A DNA stretch of 64,000 nucleotides from JAMXLO01 sp963799415 (GCA_963799415.1 CAWCXI010000005.1:62001-126000); one strand, 5' to 3'. Counted from the first letter of the stretch, positions 36,988-45,762 are shown. A program made the numbers and translations. Notes: generated from the letters alone by a model not told the origin.

Positions 36988-38145
36988 CTACATATCCACC
37001 ACCGACCCGTCGACGTGCGGCCGCATCTTGATCGGTCGCGGCCGATACGGGAACTTCCGCTCCACATCCTCCACCAACTTCACGCCAATCCCCGGCCCGC
37101 CGGGAATGGCGATGAAGCCATCCACCTGTTCCTCCAGCCCTCGCGCCAGGTCATTGCCCAGCAGCTCCTTCCCGCCATCCAGGTCCGGGGTGCGCGACGG
37201 ATACTCCTGGATCGCGAAGTTCGGGATGCACGCGGCGACCTGCAAACATGCCGCGGTGGAAATGGGCGACAGCGGGTTGTGCGGCACCACCCACGCGTCG
37301 TGCGCTTCAGCGATTGCCGCCACCTTCTTCATCCCGGTGATGCCGCCCACCAGGCACGCATCCGGCCGCAGGTACTGCACCGCGTTGCGCGTCAGCAGCG
37401 TCTGGAACTGATATAGGCTGGTGAACCGCTCGCCGGTCGCGATCGGAATGTCGATGTGCCGCGCCACGTCCGCCATCGCATCGAAGCTGTTCGGCCGCAG
37501 TGGATCCTCGAAGAACATCGGCGTGTATTTCTCGATCCCCCGCCCCAGCGCGATGGCTTCGGGCGGCGTCAGGCGGCGGTGGATCTCGATGCACAGGTCC
37601 ACCTTCGGCCCGACCGCCTCGCGCAGTCGGCGCACGTTGTCGATCGCTTCCTCGATGCGCGCCGCATGCGACTTATAGAACGGCTCGTCCTCGCCTTCGT
37701 CGAGCAGCGGGTTCAGGTGTCCCAGCGCGGTGAAGCCGGCCTCCTTCAGACGCACCGCCTCCTCCAGCAGCTTCTCGATAGTGCGTCCCTTTACGTGGCC
37801 GTAGAGCCGCGCCTTGTGGCGCATCCTTCCGCCGAGCAGCTCGTAGACCGGCACGCCGAATGCCTTGCCCTTGATGTCCCACAGTGCGATGTCGATCGCC
37901 GACACGGCGCCGGTGATCGCGCCGCCGGTGAAATGATTGGCGCGCAGCATGACATTCCAGTGGTGTTCGATAGGGAAGGGGTCGCGGCCCACCAGATACT
38001 CGCCGTACTTCGCGATCGACGCGGCGGACGCCTCGAGCTGGCCCCAGGTGCCGGATTCGCCTATCCCGGTGATGCCCGCGTCGGTGCTGATACGCACGTA
38101 CAGGAACCGGTCGAGCAGCAGTGGTTCAACCTTGGTGATCTTCAT
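36988..38145 (-). CDS. Enolase-superfamily sugar-acid dehydratase (mandelate racemase/mannonate dehydratase-like)
   Basis: The 385-aa product starts MKITKVEPLLLDRFLYVRIS. Capping domain, then AIDIALWDIKGKAFGVPVYELLGG (family signature). In the barrel: LCIEIHRRLTP (metal-site region), MFFEDPLRPNSFD with the ED pair, ATGERFTSLYQF with a metal-ligand Glu, DACLVGGITGMKKVA, and VVPHNPLSPISTAA with the His of mannonate/gluconate dehydratase-type members. Pattern and length agree with acid-sugar dehydratases of the MR/ManD group, which act on galactonate, gluconate, mannonate or similar. Substrate cannot be fixed from sequence. Start ATG 38145 with AGGAACC upstream on its strand. Divergent from the ECF sigma gene, about 140 bp apart. 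Confidence 0.85.
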   Translation of the reverse strand: MKITKVEPLLLDRFLYVRISTDAGITGIGESGTWGQLEASAASIAKYGEYLVGRDPFPIEHHWNVMLRANHFTGGAITGAVSAIDIALWDIKGKAFGVPVYELLGGRMRHKARLYGHVKGRTIEKLLEEAVRLKEAGFTALGHLNPLLDEGEDEPFYKSHAARIEEAIDNVRRLREAVGPKVDLCIEIHRRLTPPEAIALGRGIEKYTPMFFEDPLRPNSFDAMADVARHIDIPIATGERFTSLYQFQTLLTRNAVQYLRPDACLVGGITGMKKVAAIAEAHDAWVVPHNPLSPISTAACLQVAACIPNFAIQEYPSRTPDLDGGKELLGNDLARGLEEQVDGFIAIPGGPGIGVKLVEDVERKFPYRPRPIKMRPHVDGSVVDM

Positions 38146-38286
38146 GGCGGTTCCTCCTTTGCTTGGCGCAGCTTCGGGCAGCCGACATCTGGCGTCTAGC
38201 CGGTGGAATAAACCGGCGCCGTCCGCGTCCTATCCGCGAGGCATGGAGCAGATGCTGCCGATGTGCAGAGCCAATCCTGCCGGGTC

Positions 38287-38811
38287 ATGGCGGTGTCTGG
38301 CACGCTGACCCGCATCGAGGCCTGCATTCCGGCGTTGCGGCGCTATGCCGCGGCGTTGTTGCGCAACCGTGAGGATGCGGACGACCTTGTCCACGATTGC
38401 CTGGTACGCGCTCTCGCGAAGCTGCACACGCGTCGCGACAACGCCGATATTCGCGCGTGGCTCTTCGCGATCATGCACAACTTGTTCATCAGCCAGTTGC
38501 GGCGGGCGAAGGCGCGGCCGGCGGGCGAGTCGCTGGATGAAACGCATGAAGCGGCCATGAGCCTGCGCCCGGACCAAGAGAACAGCTTGCAATGGCGTGA
38601 CCTGATCCGCGCGCTGAACGCGCTGCCGGTCGAGCAGCGCTCGGTCGTGCTGCTGGTCTCGGTGGAGGATCTCTCATACGCCGAGGCCGCCAGCGTGCTG
38701 GGAATCCCGATTGGCACCGTGATGTCGCGGCTGGCGCGCGGGCGTGAGCGGCTGCGTCAGATGACCGAGGGAGGCGAGGAGGTCCGGCCGGCGCTGCGGA
38801 GGGTCAAATGA
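38287..38811 (+). CDS. ECF-family RNA polymerase sigma factor
   Basis: Alternative sigma-70-type factor of 174 aa. Region 2 is seen in LRRYAAALLRNREDADDLVHDCLVRAL (with the DADDLVHD core-binding stretch) and IRAWLFAIMHNLFISQLRR. Region 4 is in LNALPVEQRSVVLLVSVEDLSYAEAASVLGIPIGTVMSRLARGRERL, the helix-turn-helix that reads the -35 element. ATG 38287 was chosen over 38263. The stop overlaps the start of the next gene, an anti-sigma factor, by four bases (ATGA). Such pairs usually control their own operon and envelope or oxidative stress genes. No obvious ECF promoter could be called here. Confidence 0.92.
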   Translation: MAVSGTLTRIEACIPALRRYAAALLRNREDADDLVHDCLVRALAKLHTRRDNADIRAWLFAIMHNLFISQLRRAKARPAGESLDETHEAAMSLRPDQENSLQWRDLIRALNALPVEQRSVVLLVSVEDLSYAEAASVLGIPIGTVMSRLARGRERLRQMTEGGEEVRPALRRVK

Positions 38812-39590
38812 GCGACCCCGCGCGGCCGATCGCCGAGGAGGAGCTGCACGCTTACGTCGACGGTCAGTCGGACGCCGATCGCCGGTCAGCGGTGCAACGC
38901 TACCTGCAGGACCATCCAGACGTCGCGCGGCAGGTCGCCGCGTGGGGCAGCCAGCGGGAGGCGCTGCGGGCTGCGTTCTCTCCCATAGCAGCGGAACCGA
39001 TTCCCCCACGGCTCGGCTTGGAGAGTCTCGTCCAGCAGCGGCTGAGGAGACAGGGGCAGGCTTGGCGCGCGGCGGCCGCGGTAGTGCTGGCGTTCGGTCT
39101 GGGCGGCGCCGGCGGCTGGTTCCTGCGCGGCGGCATGCAACCGTCCGATGCCGCCTTCACCCTGCTGGCGCAGGAGGCGGTGGCCAATCACGTGGTCTAC
39201 ACCGCGGACCTCAGGCGCCCGACGGAGCTTGGCGCGCAGCAGCGCGACGACCTGTCGCGCTGGGTATCTAACCGGTTGAACCACGCCGTGGCGCCTCCTG
39301 ACCTGTCTGCCGAAGGCTTCAGCTACATGGGTGGACGGCTGGCGGCGACGCCGGACGGACCGGCCGGGCTGTTCATGTATGACGGCCCGCAGGGCGTGCG
39401 CCTCACGGTGTTCGTGCTACCCCTGCACACCTCGCCTAGCCAGCCGATCCAGCACATCGACTACGACCATGTCGATGGCTGCGCCTGGATTGAGAAGGGC
39501 GTCGGCTACACCGTCGTGGGCAAACTGCCGCCAGCGGAACTGCGGCGCCTGGCCGAGGTGGTGCAGCGGCAGTACGGCGGCGCTACCTGA
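38808..39590 (+). CDS. Anti-sigma factor, single-pass membrane protein
   Basis: The 260-aa product has an N-terminal cytoplasmic part EEELHAYVDGQSDADRRSAVQRYLQDHPDVA, typical of membrane anti-sigma factors that hold an ECF sigma at the membrane. No zinc-binding HxxxCxxC motif is present, so redox sensing of the ZAS kind is not expected. One membrane segment (RAAAAVVLAFGLGGAGGWFL, about residues 85-104) leads to a periplasmic domain of about 150 residues containing VVYTADLRRPTELG, FSYMGGRLAATPDGPAGLFMYD and GCAWIEKGVGYTVVG. Start overlaps the sigma gene (ATGA), so they are coupled. Release presumably follows an envelope signal. Confidence 0.87.
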   Translation: MSDPARPIAEEELHAYVDGQSDADRRSAVQRYLQDHPDVARQVAAWGSQREALRAAFSPIAAEPIPPRLGLESLVQQRLRRQGQAWRAAAAVVLAFGLGGAGGWFLRGGMQPSDAAFTLLAQEAVANHVVYTADLRRPTELGAQQRDDLSRWVSNRLNHAVAPPDLSAEGFSYMGGRLAATPDGPAGLFMYDGPQGVRLTVFVLPLHTSPSQPIQHIDYDHVDGCAWIEKGVGYTVVGKLPPAELRRLAEVVQRQYGGAT

Positions 39591-39597
39591 GAGCGCG

Positions 39598-39641
39598 CTG
39601 ATCCAGATCAAGGCGCGACGGCCGCGCGGGGTGCAGCATTG
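39598..39641 (+). promoter_or_regulatory. Predicted FNR/FixK-type box and -10 region upstream of the host-attachment-family gene
   Basis: CTGATCCAGATCAA (39598-39611) matches the FNR/FixK half-sites TTGAT-N4-ATCAA at nine of ten positions. GTGCAGCATTG begins at 39631, 26.5 bp from the box centre. With the box centred at -41.5 (class II activation) the start point would be near 39646, 16 bp before the ATG at 39662. The same 11-base element at the same spacing occurs before the Hsp20 gene. This is a prediction from sequence. Confidence 0.6.
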
Positions 39642-39661
39642 CCTTCTGTAGGGGGCAACCC

Positions 39662-40130
39662 ATGGCAAAACCACTGATCCTTCGAATCGTCATCGCCGAC
39701 GGCGAGCATGTGCGTTTCCTCCAGCCGGACGTGGACAATGTGCTGCGTACCGATCGGCTCGCTCGATTCCGCGTCCGCGCATCTGCGGTCGCGTGATATT
39801 GGCTCCGACCGACCCGGCCGGTCGTTCGAAAGCGGCGCGGGGGCGCGCCACGCGGTCGGCCAGCGGCATGACCTGCACGAAATGGAGAAGAAGAAGTTCG
39901 TCCATCTGATCGGCGAGCAGATCAACGCCGCTTCGGGACGCAGTGAGTTCGACGAGCTGCTGCTCGTGGCGCCGCCGCGCGCCCTGAGTGAGCTGCGCGC
40001 GGCACTGGATGCGGCAACGCGCGCGAAGCTGGTCGGCACGCTCGAAAAGGATCTGGTGAAGACCCCGGACCATGAGCTGTCGCCGCACGTGCGTGAATGG
40101 GTCAGCCCGGCGCGTCGTGCGGGCAGTTGA
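39662..40130 (+). pseudogene. Host-attachment-family protein (PF10116-like), one frameshift
   Basis: Small soluble protein of a family named after an Agrobacterium attachment protein; real biochemical role unknown. From ATG 39662, after GGGGG: AKPLILRIVIADGEHVRFLQPD and DNVLRT, then the frame must shift at GTACC (39747-39751, one C too many) to give IGSLDSASAHLRSRDIGSDRPGRSFESG and continue HDLHEMEKKKFVHLIGEQIN and LLLVAPPRALSELRAALD to the stop at 40130. The SDRPGRSFES and ELLLVAPPR segments are the family's recognisable parts. Repaired length is 155 aa, as expected. Upstream lies a matching FNR/FixK-like promoter; the stop codon overlaps the box of the Hsp20 promoter. Confidence 0.8.
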
Positions 40131-40170
40131 TCTGGATCAATGCGGTTGCATGCCTGTGCGTGCAGCATTG
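40127..40170 (+). promoter_or_regulatory. Predicted FNR/FixK-type box and -10 region upstream of hsp20
   Basis: TTGATCTGGATCAA (40127-40140) is a perfect FNR/FixK/ANR palindrome (TTGAT-N4-ATCAA). GTGCAGCATTG (40160-40170) follows with its start 26.5 bp from the box centre, the identical spacing and identical 11-mer found upstream of the preceding gene. With a box at -41.5 the transcript would start near 40175, leaving a 44-base leader before ATG 40219. No FNR/FixK regulator gene is in the window. Confidence 0.68.
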
Positions 40171-40218
40171 GGTTGCCGAGAACGGCGGATATCGAGATTG
40201 CCTGAATGGAGATCAACC

Positions 40219-40743
40219 ATGGCAAATACACCTGTCGAAGTGAAGAAGACCGCTCCGGCTGCGACCAATGCACCCGATGCGTGGCGTTCCCTCCGCACTG
40301 AGATGGACCGGATGTTCGACCGGTTCGCCGGCGGCTGGGGCATGCCGTCGCTGCGGCGCATGTTCGATGCCGAACCGGTGCCGCGCTACGAGAGCACGTT
40401 CACCGTGCCGTCGCCGGCGGTGGACATCAGCGAGGACGACGGCAACTACAAGGTGACCGCGGAACTGCCCGGCATGAGCGAGAAGGAGATCGAGGTCGTG
40501 GTCTCCGGCGACATGCTGACGCTGAAGGGTGAGAAGAGGGAGGAGAAGGAGCAGAAGGAGAAGAACTTCTATCTGTCCGAGCGCTCCTATGGCTCGTTCC
40601 AGCGCAGCTTCTACGTGCCGGAGGGCGTCGATCGCAACAAGATCGCGGCCGACTTCTCCAAGGGCGTGCTGACCATCACCATGCCGAAGACGGTGAAGGC
40701 GGTGGAACAGCAGAAGAAGATCGAGGTGAAGGCGGCTGCCTGA
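40219..40743 (+). CDS. Hsp20/alpha-crystallin small heat-shock protein
   Basis: ATP-independent chaperone that holds unfolding proteins. The 174-aa product from ATG 40219 has an N-terminal arm (WRSLRTEMDRMFDRFAGGWG), then the alpha-crystallin domain: PAVDISEDDGNYKVTAELPGM, EIEVVVSGDMLTLKGEKREEKE, YGSFQRSFYVPEGVDRNKI and the family-typical GVLTITMPKT (G-x-L motif), followed by a short Lys-rich tail with IEV resembling the C-terminal I-x-I/V anchor. The frame is open upstream to 40072 but that part overlaps the previous gene. A perfect FNR/FixK-like box at 40127-40140 suggests induction at low oxygen; a 10-bp-stem hairpin follows the stop. Confidence 0.94.
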   Translation: MANTPVEVKKTAPAATNAPDAWRSLRTEMDRMFDRFAGGWGMPSLRRMFDAEPVPRYESTFTVPSPAVDISEDDGNYKVTAELPGMSEKEIEVVVSGDMLTLKGEKREEKEQKEKNFYLSERSYGSFQRSFYVPEGVDRNKIAADFSKGVLTITMPKTVKAVEQQKKIEVKAAA

Positions 40744-40757
40744 CACAGCCTCCGATG

Positions 40758-40783
40758 TCACGGCCCGTGAACGCGGGCCGTGA
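40758..40783 (+). terminator. Strong hairpin downstream of hsp20
   Basis: TCACGGCCCG (40758-40767) and CGGGCCGTGA (40774-40783) are perfect inverted copies around a six-base loop, 15 bp after the hsp20 stop. No T-run follows, so it may work as a factor-assisted terminator or as a 3' stabiliser. Confidence 0.6.
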
Positions 40784-41004
40784 TCATCGCTGCGCAGCGT
40801 AACTGCGTGGAGGTGCTGAAAGCGTTCGACAAGAGTTGGCGCGGCGCTGTTTGGTAGATGCAGCGCCTTCGCAAGTCGCGTCATAATTCAACCGTAGACA
40901 GTCGTATGTGCGTTTCAGGCAAAGTTGTGCTAGAAGTAGGCTGAAGACTGCGAGTGGGGTCTGGGCCCTAACGATCACGAGGACGCGAAATCGGGGGAAC
41001 CGTC

Positions 41005-41316
41005 ATGTGGGGTGGAATTGTCGGGCTGATAATTCAGCTGATCTCCGGCGGCGTAGGCGGCAATATTGCCGGTTCGCTACTAAAGCAGTTTGATCTGGGA
41101 GTTGTCGGAAATACTATTGCCGGTGTGATCGGCGGTGGTGTCGGGGCACAGGTCATCGGTCAGTTTCTTGGCGGCGGCGCCGAAGCAGCCGGCGCGGGAG
41201 GTCTCGATATCGGCTCAATCATCGGCCAAATTGCCTCTGGCGGTGTCGGCGGAGGCATCCTGATGGCCATCGTGGGGCTCATCAAGCAGGCGATGGGCGG
41301 CCAAAAAATCGGCTGA
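41005..41316 (+). CDS. Small glycine-rich hydrophobic protein
   Basis: Unrecognised 103-aa protein, almost free of charged residues, with many GGxxG and GxxxG steps (GGVGGNIAG, GVIGGGVGAQVIGQFLGGG, GGVGGGILMAIVGLIKQAMGG). Three hydrophobic stretches of 15-20 residues alternate with Gly-rich turns, a glycine-zipper look seen in small membrane or pore-like proteins. ATG 41005 follows GGGGG with good spacing. It stands alone, 260 bp after hsp20 and convergent with the MFS gene. The upstream stretch 40784-41004 holds no other gene; a promoter is likely there. Membrane location is inferred from composition only. Confidence 0.6.
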   Translation: MWGGIVGLIIQLISGGVGGNIAGSLLKQFDLGVVGNTIAGVIGGGVGAQVIGQFLGGGAEAAGAGGLDIGSIIGQIASGGVGGGILMAIVGLIKQAMGGQKIG

Positions 41317-41373
41317 CCCGCGCTGCGGCGTTGGCTGCGCTGTCAGCATCTGACCGCGCGCTCCTCACGACCG

Positions 41374-42711
41374 TCACGTCCGCCGCAGTGTGGGATCGCC
41401 TTCCACGCGCGTCGCGGGCAGTTGTATCGCCACGACACAAAGCGCGGCGATTGCGGCGGTGAGGCAGGCGCACAGCAGAATGTGCGGCGCCTGCCAGCCC
41501 CGCGCCAGCAGGAACCCGCCGAGCGCTGGGCCGAAGATGCCGCCCAGTCGACCGACGCCCAGCGCCCAGCCTACACCGGTGGTGCGGATGCGCGCCGGAT
41601 ACCTCGCGGCGGCCAACCCGTTCGCGCCCAGTTGCCCGCCGACAACACAGATGCCCATCACGAAGATTGCCGCGAGCAGCATAAGATACGGCAGATGCGC
41701 CAGTGCTACCGCGGCGACCACGACGATGCCGCACGCCAGGCAGATGGTGAGCACGCGCTCGAGGCCAAAGCCGGTGACGAGCGGGCCGAGTGCCAGCACG
41801 CTCAGCCCGCCGCCGGCACCGTAGAGGCTGGAGGCGAACACCGCGTCGGCAGGTGACAACCCCTCGAGGTGCAACACCGTCGGCAGCCAGAAGCCGATCA
41901 AGTACAGGCTGAGTAAACTGGCGAAGAACATGATCCAGAACAGGATCGTCCGCAGTGCATAACCGTCGGAGAAAAGCGCCACGACCGTATTGCCGCGCGC
42001 CACGTCCACGTGTTGGGTCGCAATGGCGTCAGGATCGATACCGGTGGCGGCGTAGATACGCAACGCCGTCGCGGTGCGCCGGCCGCGAGACAGCAGGAAG
42101 CGCGGCGATTCCGGCATCGCCAGCAACAACACCGGGAACAGCAGCAGCGGCAGGGCGCCGCCGATGTGAAAGATCACCTGCCAGCCGAAGATCGGCAGCA
42201 GTGCTGCGATGAGCTGGCCGCCGAGAAAGCCTCCCAGCGGATTGCCGGCGAACACCCACATGGTGACGGAGGCTCGCAACCGATCCGGCGCATAGTCGGA
42301 GGCCAATGCAACGGTGGACGGCATCAGCGCACCGATGCCGATGCCGGTCATCAAGCGAAGGAATGCCAACATCGGGATGGATGCAGCGTACGCGGTGGCG
42401 AACGAGAACACGCCGAGAAAAAGCAGACTGGTCAGGATCACCGGCTTGCGGCCGAGGCGATCACCGGCGGGCCCGGATGCCAGGGCGCCGACCATGACCC
42501 CGACATTGGACATCACGAACGCGGTGGCGAAGGTGGCGGGCGGCACGTTCCAGGCGTGCGACAGTGACGGCACGGCCATGCCGATCGCGCTGATGTCGTA
42601 GCCGTCGAATGCCTGGGCGAACGCGCAGAGGATCGCGACGCGAAGCTGCAACTTGCCGATGCGCTGGCCTGCCAGCGCCGCTTCGGTGTTGGAGGCGTAT
42701 GCGCCTGCCAT
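41374..42711 (-). CDS. MFS transporter, aromatic acid:H+ symporter (AAHS)-like
   Basis: Twelve-helix inner-membrane symporter of 445 aa. LRVAILCAFAQAFDGYDISAIGMAVPSL at the first helix carries the D-G-Y-D motif typical of AAHS aromatic-acid transporters (PcaK/MhpT type). The cytoplasmic loop GPAGDRLGRKPVILTS is the MFS motif A, and MPESPRFLLSRGR marks the central loop. It is intact, unlike the two ACS transporters in this window. The LLM monooxygenase gene lies 24 bp upstream on the same strand, so the pair is probably one operon for import and oxidation of a shared substrate. Which aromatic acid is not decidable. Confidence 0.86.
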   Translation of the reverse strand: MAGAYASNTEAALAGQRIGKLQLRVAILCAFAQAFDGYDISAIGMAVPSLSHAWNVPPATFATAFVMSNVGVMVGALASGPAGDRLGRKPVILTSLLFLGVFSFATAYAASIPMLAFLRLMTGIGIGALMPSTVALASDYAPDRLRASVTMWVFAGNPLGGFLGGQLIAALLPIFGWQVIFHIGGALPLLLFPVLLLAMPESPRFLLSRGRRTATALRIYAATGIDPDAIATQHVDVARGNTVVALFSDGYALRTILFWIMFFASLLSLYLIGFWLPTVLHLEGLSPADAVFASSLYGAGGGLSVLALGPLVTGFGLERVLTICLACGIVVVAAVALAHLPYLMLLAAIFVMGICVVGGQLGANGLAAARYPARIRTTGVGWALGVGRLGGIFGPALGGFLLARGWQAPHILLCACLTAAIAALCVVAIQLPATRVEGDPTLRRT

Positions 42712-42735
42712 TGTTGTTGTCCTCCCTCGATCAGG

Positions 42736-43939
42736 TCAGGCGGCCGTAATCTCCTCGGCTGCCGGCACGTGGGTCACCTGGTGTGCCTGCACGATCGGGA
42801 GCACGTCGCGGGCGAAGCGGCGGATCTGTTCCAAGAACATCTCCTGCGGCATGGCGCCTCTGTTGAAGCCGATCTGCACCGTGTTGGCGCCGGCGTGGTC
42901 CGCGAGTGCGGTGATCCGCTCCGCGACTTCCTGCGGCGTGCCCCACGGCAGACGCTCGGCCAGTCTCGCCACGCCTTCCATCGTGGTGTTGCGGAAATCC
43001 TCGCGCGCGTGTTGCGCGGCATGCAGGTTTTCCGGGCGCACGTAGTCGAGTCGATGCATCCGAGGAGTAGCCGAACTGTCGCTGCAGGCTGGTCTCGGTG
43101 AAGTTGCCGTGGCTGAACAATGTGCGGTTGAAATACAGCAGATAGGGACCGCACTCCCTCACCGCTTGCGCCTTGCTGTCGGCGACATAGACCGAGAGGC
43201 CGAGCGACAGGTGGTCAGGTGTGATCGCGTGGCCGCTCACCGCGAGGCATTTCGCGTAGTAGCGGATGATGTCGTCCTGCAGCCCGCCCGGTGCGAGGCC
43301 TGGCGTGATGCGGATGTTGTGCTTCGCGGCAAACTCGATGGATTCCTTGCTGCCGACGATCGGCATCCAGATCTGCGGATGTGGCCGCTGCACCGGCCGC
43401 GGCCATAGCGCGACGTCGCGGTACGACCAGAACCTGCCTTGGTAGGAGAAGATGTCCTCGGTCCAGGCGCGGGTGACGATGTCGTAGGCTTCCTCGAAGC
43501 GGGCGCGCGAGTCCGCCAAGGCGACGTTGTGCACCTGGTACTCGCGCGGAATGCCGCGCGCGAAGCCGGAGATCAGCCGGCCGTTGGACAGGCAGTCAAG
43601 CATGGCGAGCTCTTCCGCCAGGCGCAGCGGTTCGTGCAGCGGCAGCAGGTTGCCGTAGATCAGCAGCTTCACACGTTTGGTGCGCTGCGCGGCGCAGGCG
43701 GCCATCAGGTTGGGCGAGTTCATCAGACCGTAGGGCGAGCAATGATGCTCGTTGAAGCCAAGACCGTCATAGCCGAGACGGTCGATCTCCTCCCACGCGT
43801 CGAGGTGCTCGGCATAGGTGCGCACCGCGACGTCTGGTTCGAAATGCCGTGCGGACAGCGGATAGGGTAGTTCGTTGTCGACCTTCAGATGGTCGAGATG
43901 TTCGCCGTAGGCGAGCAGGTCGAAGACGAAGACTTGCAT
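42736..43939 (-). pseudogene. LLM-class flavin-dependent monooxygenase, one frameshift
   Basis: Luciferase-like monooxygenase (the group with LadA/limonene-type and bacterial-luciferase enzymes). ATG 43939 (MQVFVFDLLAYGEHLDHL) follows GGAGGGAA; an in-frame ATG 57 bases earlier is less likely. YDGLGFNEHHCSPYGLMNSP has the family NEHH active-site motif, and GNLLPLHEPLRLAEELAMLDCLSNGRL is the FMN-site helix. The frame breaks at 43060-43061 (one C too many, CATCCG) after LQRQFGYSS and continues MHRLDYVRPENLHAAQHARED and ERLPWGTPQEVAERI to the stop at 42736. Repaired length is 400 aa. It precedes an aromatic-acid type transporter, suggesting an aromatic or terpenoid acid substrate. Confidence 0.82.
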
Positions 43940-44093
43940 GCTGTTCCCTCCGACATTGCCGGGATGAATATGGTAAGGTGCCGGTTGAGTGGTCAATCAG
44001 CGCGCTGATCCGGCATTGCATCGCGCGGACGTGAACGTGACTGACCACCTTGGTCGGACCGATACTGTGCGGCTCTACAACGTTGGGGAAACA

Positions 44094-44405
44094 ATGATGT
44101 TGCGTTATGCATCCATCTTCTGCGTCGCTGCCGCTATCGCCTGCTCGCCGGCACTGGCACAGACCGCCAAGCCGCCGACACCGGCTCAGGCGGCACAGCA
44201 GCAACGAATGGCGAGCTGTAACGCCGAGGCGTCAGACCGCAGTCTCAAGGGCGACGCTCGGCAGAGTTACATGAGTGCCTGTCTCGGCGGTAAAATGAAT
44301 CAAAATACGCTTATGAAGGTCTGCAACGGCCAGGCTACGCAGGACAAACTCGCAAGCGACGCCCGCAAGACCTACCTGAGCACCTGCCTCAAGAAGTCCA
44401 ATTGA
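44094..44405 (+). CDS. psiF: PsiF-repeat family exported protein
   Basis: Small periplasmic protein of 103 aa. A signal peptide MMLRYASIFCVAAAIACSPALAQ precedes two copies of the PsiF repeat: QRMASCNAEASDRSLKGDARQSYMSACLGG and MKVCNGQATQDKLASDARKTYLSTCLKK. Each has a C-N-x-x-A ... LKGDAR-like ... Y-x-S-x-C-L pattern with two Cys that likely form a disulfide. PsiF was named for phosphate-starvation induction in E. coli; its role is unknown. ATG 44094 or 44097 after GGGGAAAC. Only one base separates its stop from the start of the DUF2491 gene, so it heads that operon. Confidence 0.86.
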   Translation: MMLRYASIFCVAAAIACSPALAQTAKPPTPAQAAQQQRMASCNAEASDRSLKGDARQSYMSACLGGKMNQNTLMKVCNGQATQDKLASDARKTYLSTCLKKSN

Positions 44406-44406
44406 T

Positions 44407-45762
44407 GTGTTGAGGCTGTCTCGGACAGCGCTTGACCGTGCAGTACTGGCGATCGCGCTTGTCGTCGCACTGTGCGCGCCGACGAGTTTGTTCGCTGACA
44501 GCGGCGGGTACCGCCGGCCCACCATATCGGCGCCGGCCTACTCGGGATCGAGCTCGTCGGGCTGGAGCGCGCCGTCGAGCGGTGGTTACCGGCGTCCATC
44601 GACAACTGGAGGTGGATACAGCTCTCTATCGGCCGGAGACGTGTCCATATCGCGGTCGAATTCAGCGCAGGCGCTGCAGCAGTATCGCGCTTCCCAACAG
44701 CCGCGTCGTCCGCCGGTCGAAAGCGCTGGGCGCCCGGATATGGTGTGGGGTGGCGGCGGTTACTACCCTCGCCGGCCGTCGAGCTATTACCCGCAGTCTG
44801 ACTACGCCGGAGGACTTGGCTCGGCGGCCTTTTGGGCGATGCTGGGTGCGCTGTCGGCTTCCGACCGTACGGCTTACTTCCAGCAATCGCAGGTCAATCC
44901 GGCCTATCAGCAATGGCACCAGCAGGCGGCACGTGATCCGACCACGGCGGCGCGGTTGGCGGCCCTCGGCGATCAGCCGACGGCGGCACCTGGCAATGCC
45001 GGCACGACAGCTGCCGATGCGTCGGGCGGCTCGGGCATCATCTGGGTGGTTCTGTTCATCGGGGTCGCGGGGTTCCTGCTGCTCTGGCTCGCACGCCGCC
45101 GAGCCGCCACTTCGCGCCCGGGTGCTGCCACGCCACCGGGACTCGCCGGCAGTGCTGCCACCCGCTTTCGGGTCGGCCAGACCATTCCGCTGGATCCCGC
45201 CGCGTTCCTGCTAGCCGCGGGAGCCACCAAGGTTCAGCCCCCGGCGGGCAGCGGAATGATCAGCGTCGAGGCTGTGGGGCTGCTGGAAGATGCAGGCGTG
45301 CAGTTGAACCGGCTCTATCTGCCGGGGCGCACCGCCTTCTTCCAACTGCACCTGGGCGCCGATGGCGCACCGGATGAATGCCGCTACTTCTCCCGGCTCG
45401 ATGAGATCCATCCAGCCAGCCAGGCGGAGTGGGGCGAGTGGCTGGATCCGTCTCAAGGCATGATCGGCTGGCCAGCGTTCCAGACCAAGGATGGCAAGAC
45501 CTACGATCGGGCATGGGCACCCGGGCAGACGAGGATCGCGCCGCGGCAACAGGTGGAGACCATCCAGGCGCTCGGTGCGGTGACGCGACGCCAGTTGCAG
45601 GTAATGCTATACGCGGGTCCGACGGGCGCCGCGCCGCCGGCACCATCCAGCGAGTACGTCATGGTGGCGGCGGTCGAGGATGGCGGTCAGGCCTGGGTGG
45701 AGATCCACGCCGGCATCGATATCAACCCTGCCTCTCTGATACTTCCGTCAGTTTCACTCTGA
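44407..45762 (+). CDS. DUF2491 family membrane protein (YjfK-like)
   Basis: The 451-aa product (GTG 44407 or TTG 44410) has a signal peptide (about 1-30), a Ser/Gly/Tyr/Pro-rich low-complexity region (about 33-135), a membrane helix IIWVVLFIGVAGFLLLWLAR (211-230), and from about 253 a folded domain. That domain, FRVGQTIPLDPAAFLLA...LEDAGVQLNRLYLPGRTAFFQLHL...DECRYFSRLDEIHPASQ...WLDPSQGMIGWPAFQTKDG, is the DUF2491/YjfK family. In E. coli YjfK is next to the PspA paralogue YjfJ and DUF350 protein YjfL; all three types occur here in one operon. Fusion to an exported low-complexity part and helix is unlike the soluble E. coli YjfK as I recall it. Function unknown, membrane-stress linked by context. 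Confidence 0.78.
   Translation: MLRLSRTALDRAVLAIALVVALCAPTSLFADSGGYRRPTISAPAYSGSSSSGWSAPSSGGYRRPSTTGGGYSSLSAGDVSISRSNSAQALQQYRASQQPRRPPVESAGRPDMVWGGGGYYPRRPSSYYPQSDYAGGLGSAAFWAMLGALSASDRTAYFQQSQVNPAYQQWHQQAARDPTTAARLAALGDQPTAAPGNAGTTAADASGGSGIIWVVLFIGVAGFLLLWLARRRAATSRPGAATPPGLAGSAATRFRVGQTIPLDPAAFLLAAGATKVQPPAGSGMISVEAVGLLEDAGVQLNRLYLPGRTAFFQLHLGADGAPDECRYFSRLDEIHPASQAEWGEWLDPSQGMIGWPAFQTKDGKTYDRAWAPGQTRIAPRQQVETIQALGAVTRRQLQVMLYAGPTGAAPPAPSSEYVMVAAVEDGGQAWVEIHAGIDINPASLILPSVSL

Noticed and set aside
38146..38286. ECF or EcfG-type promoter (GGAAC-type) before the sigma gene
   Set aside because: GGAATAAA is present but no convincing -10 partner at the right spacing; too weak to call.
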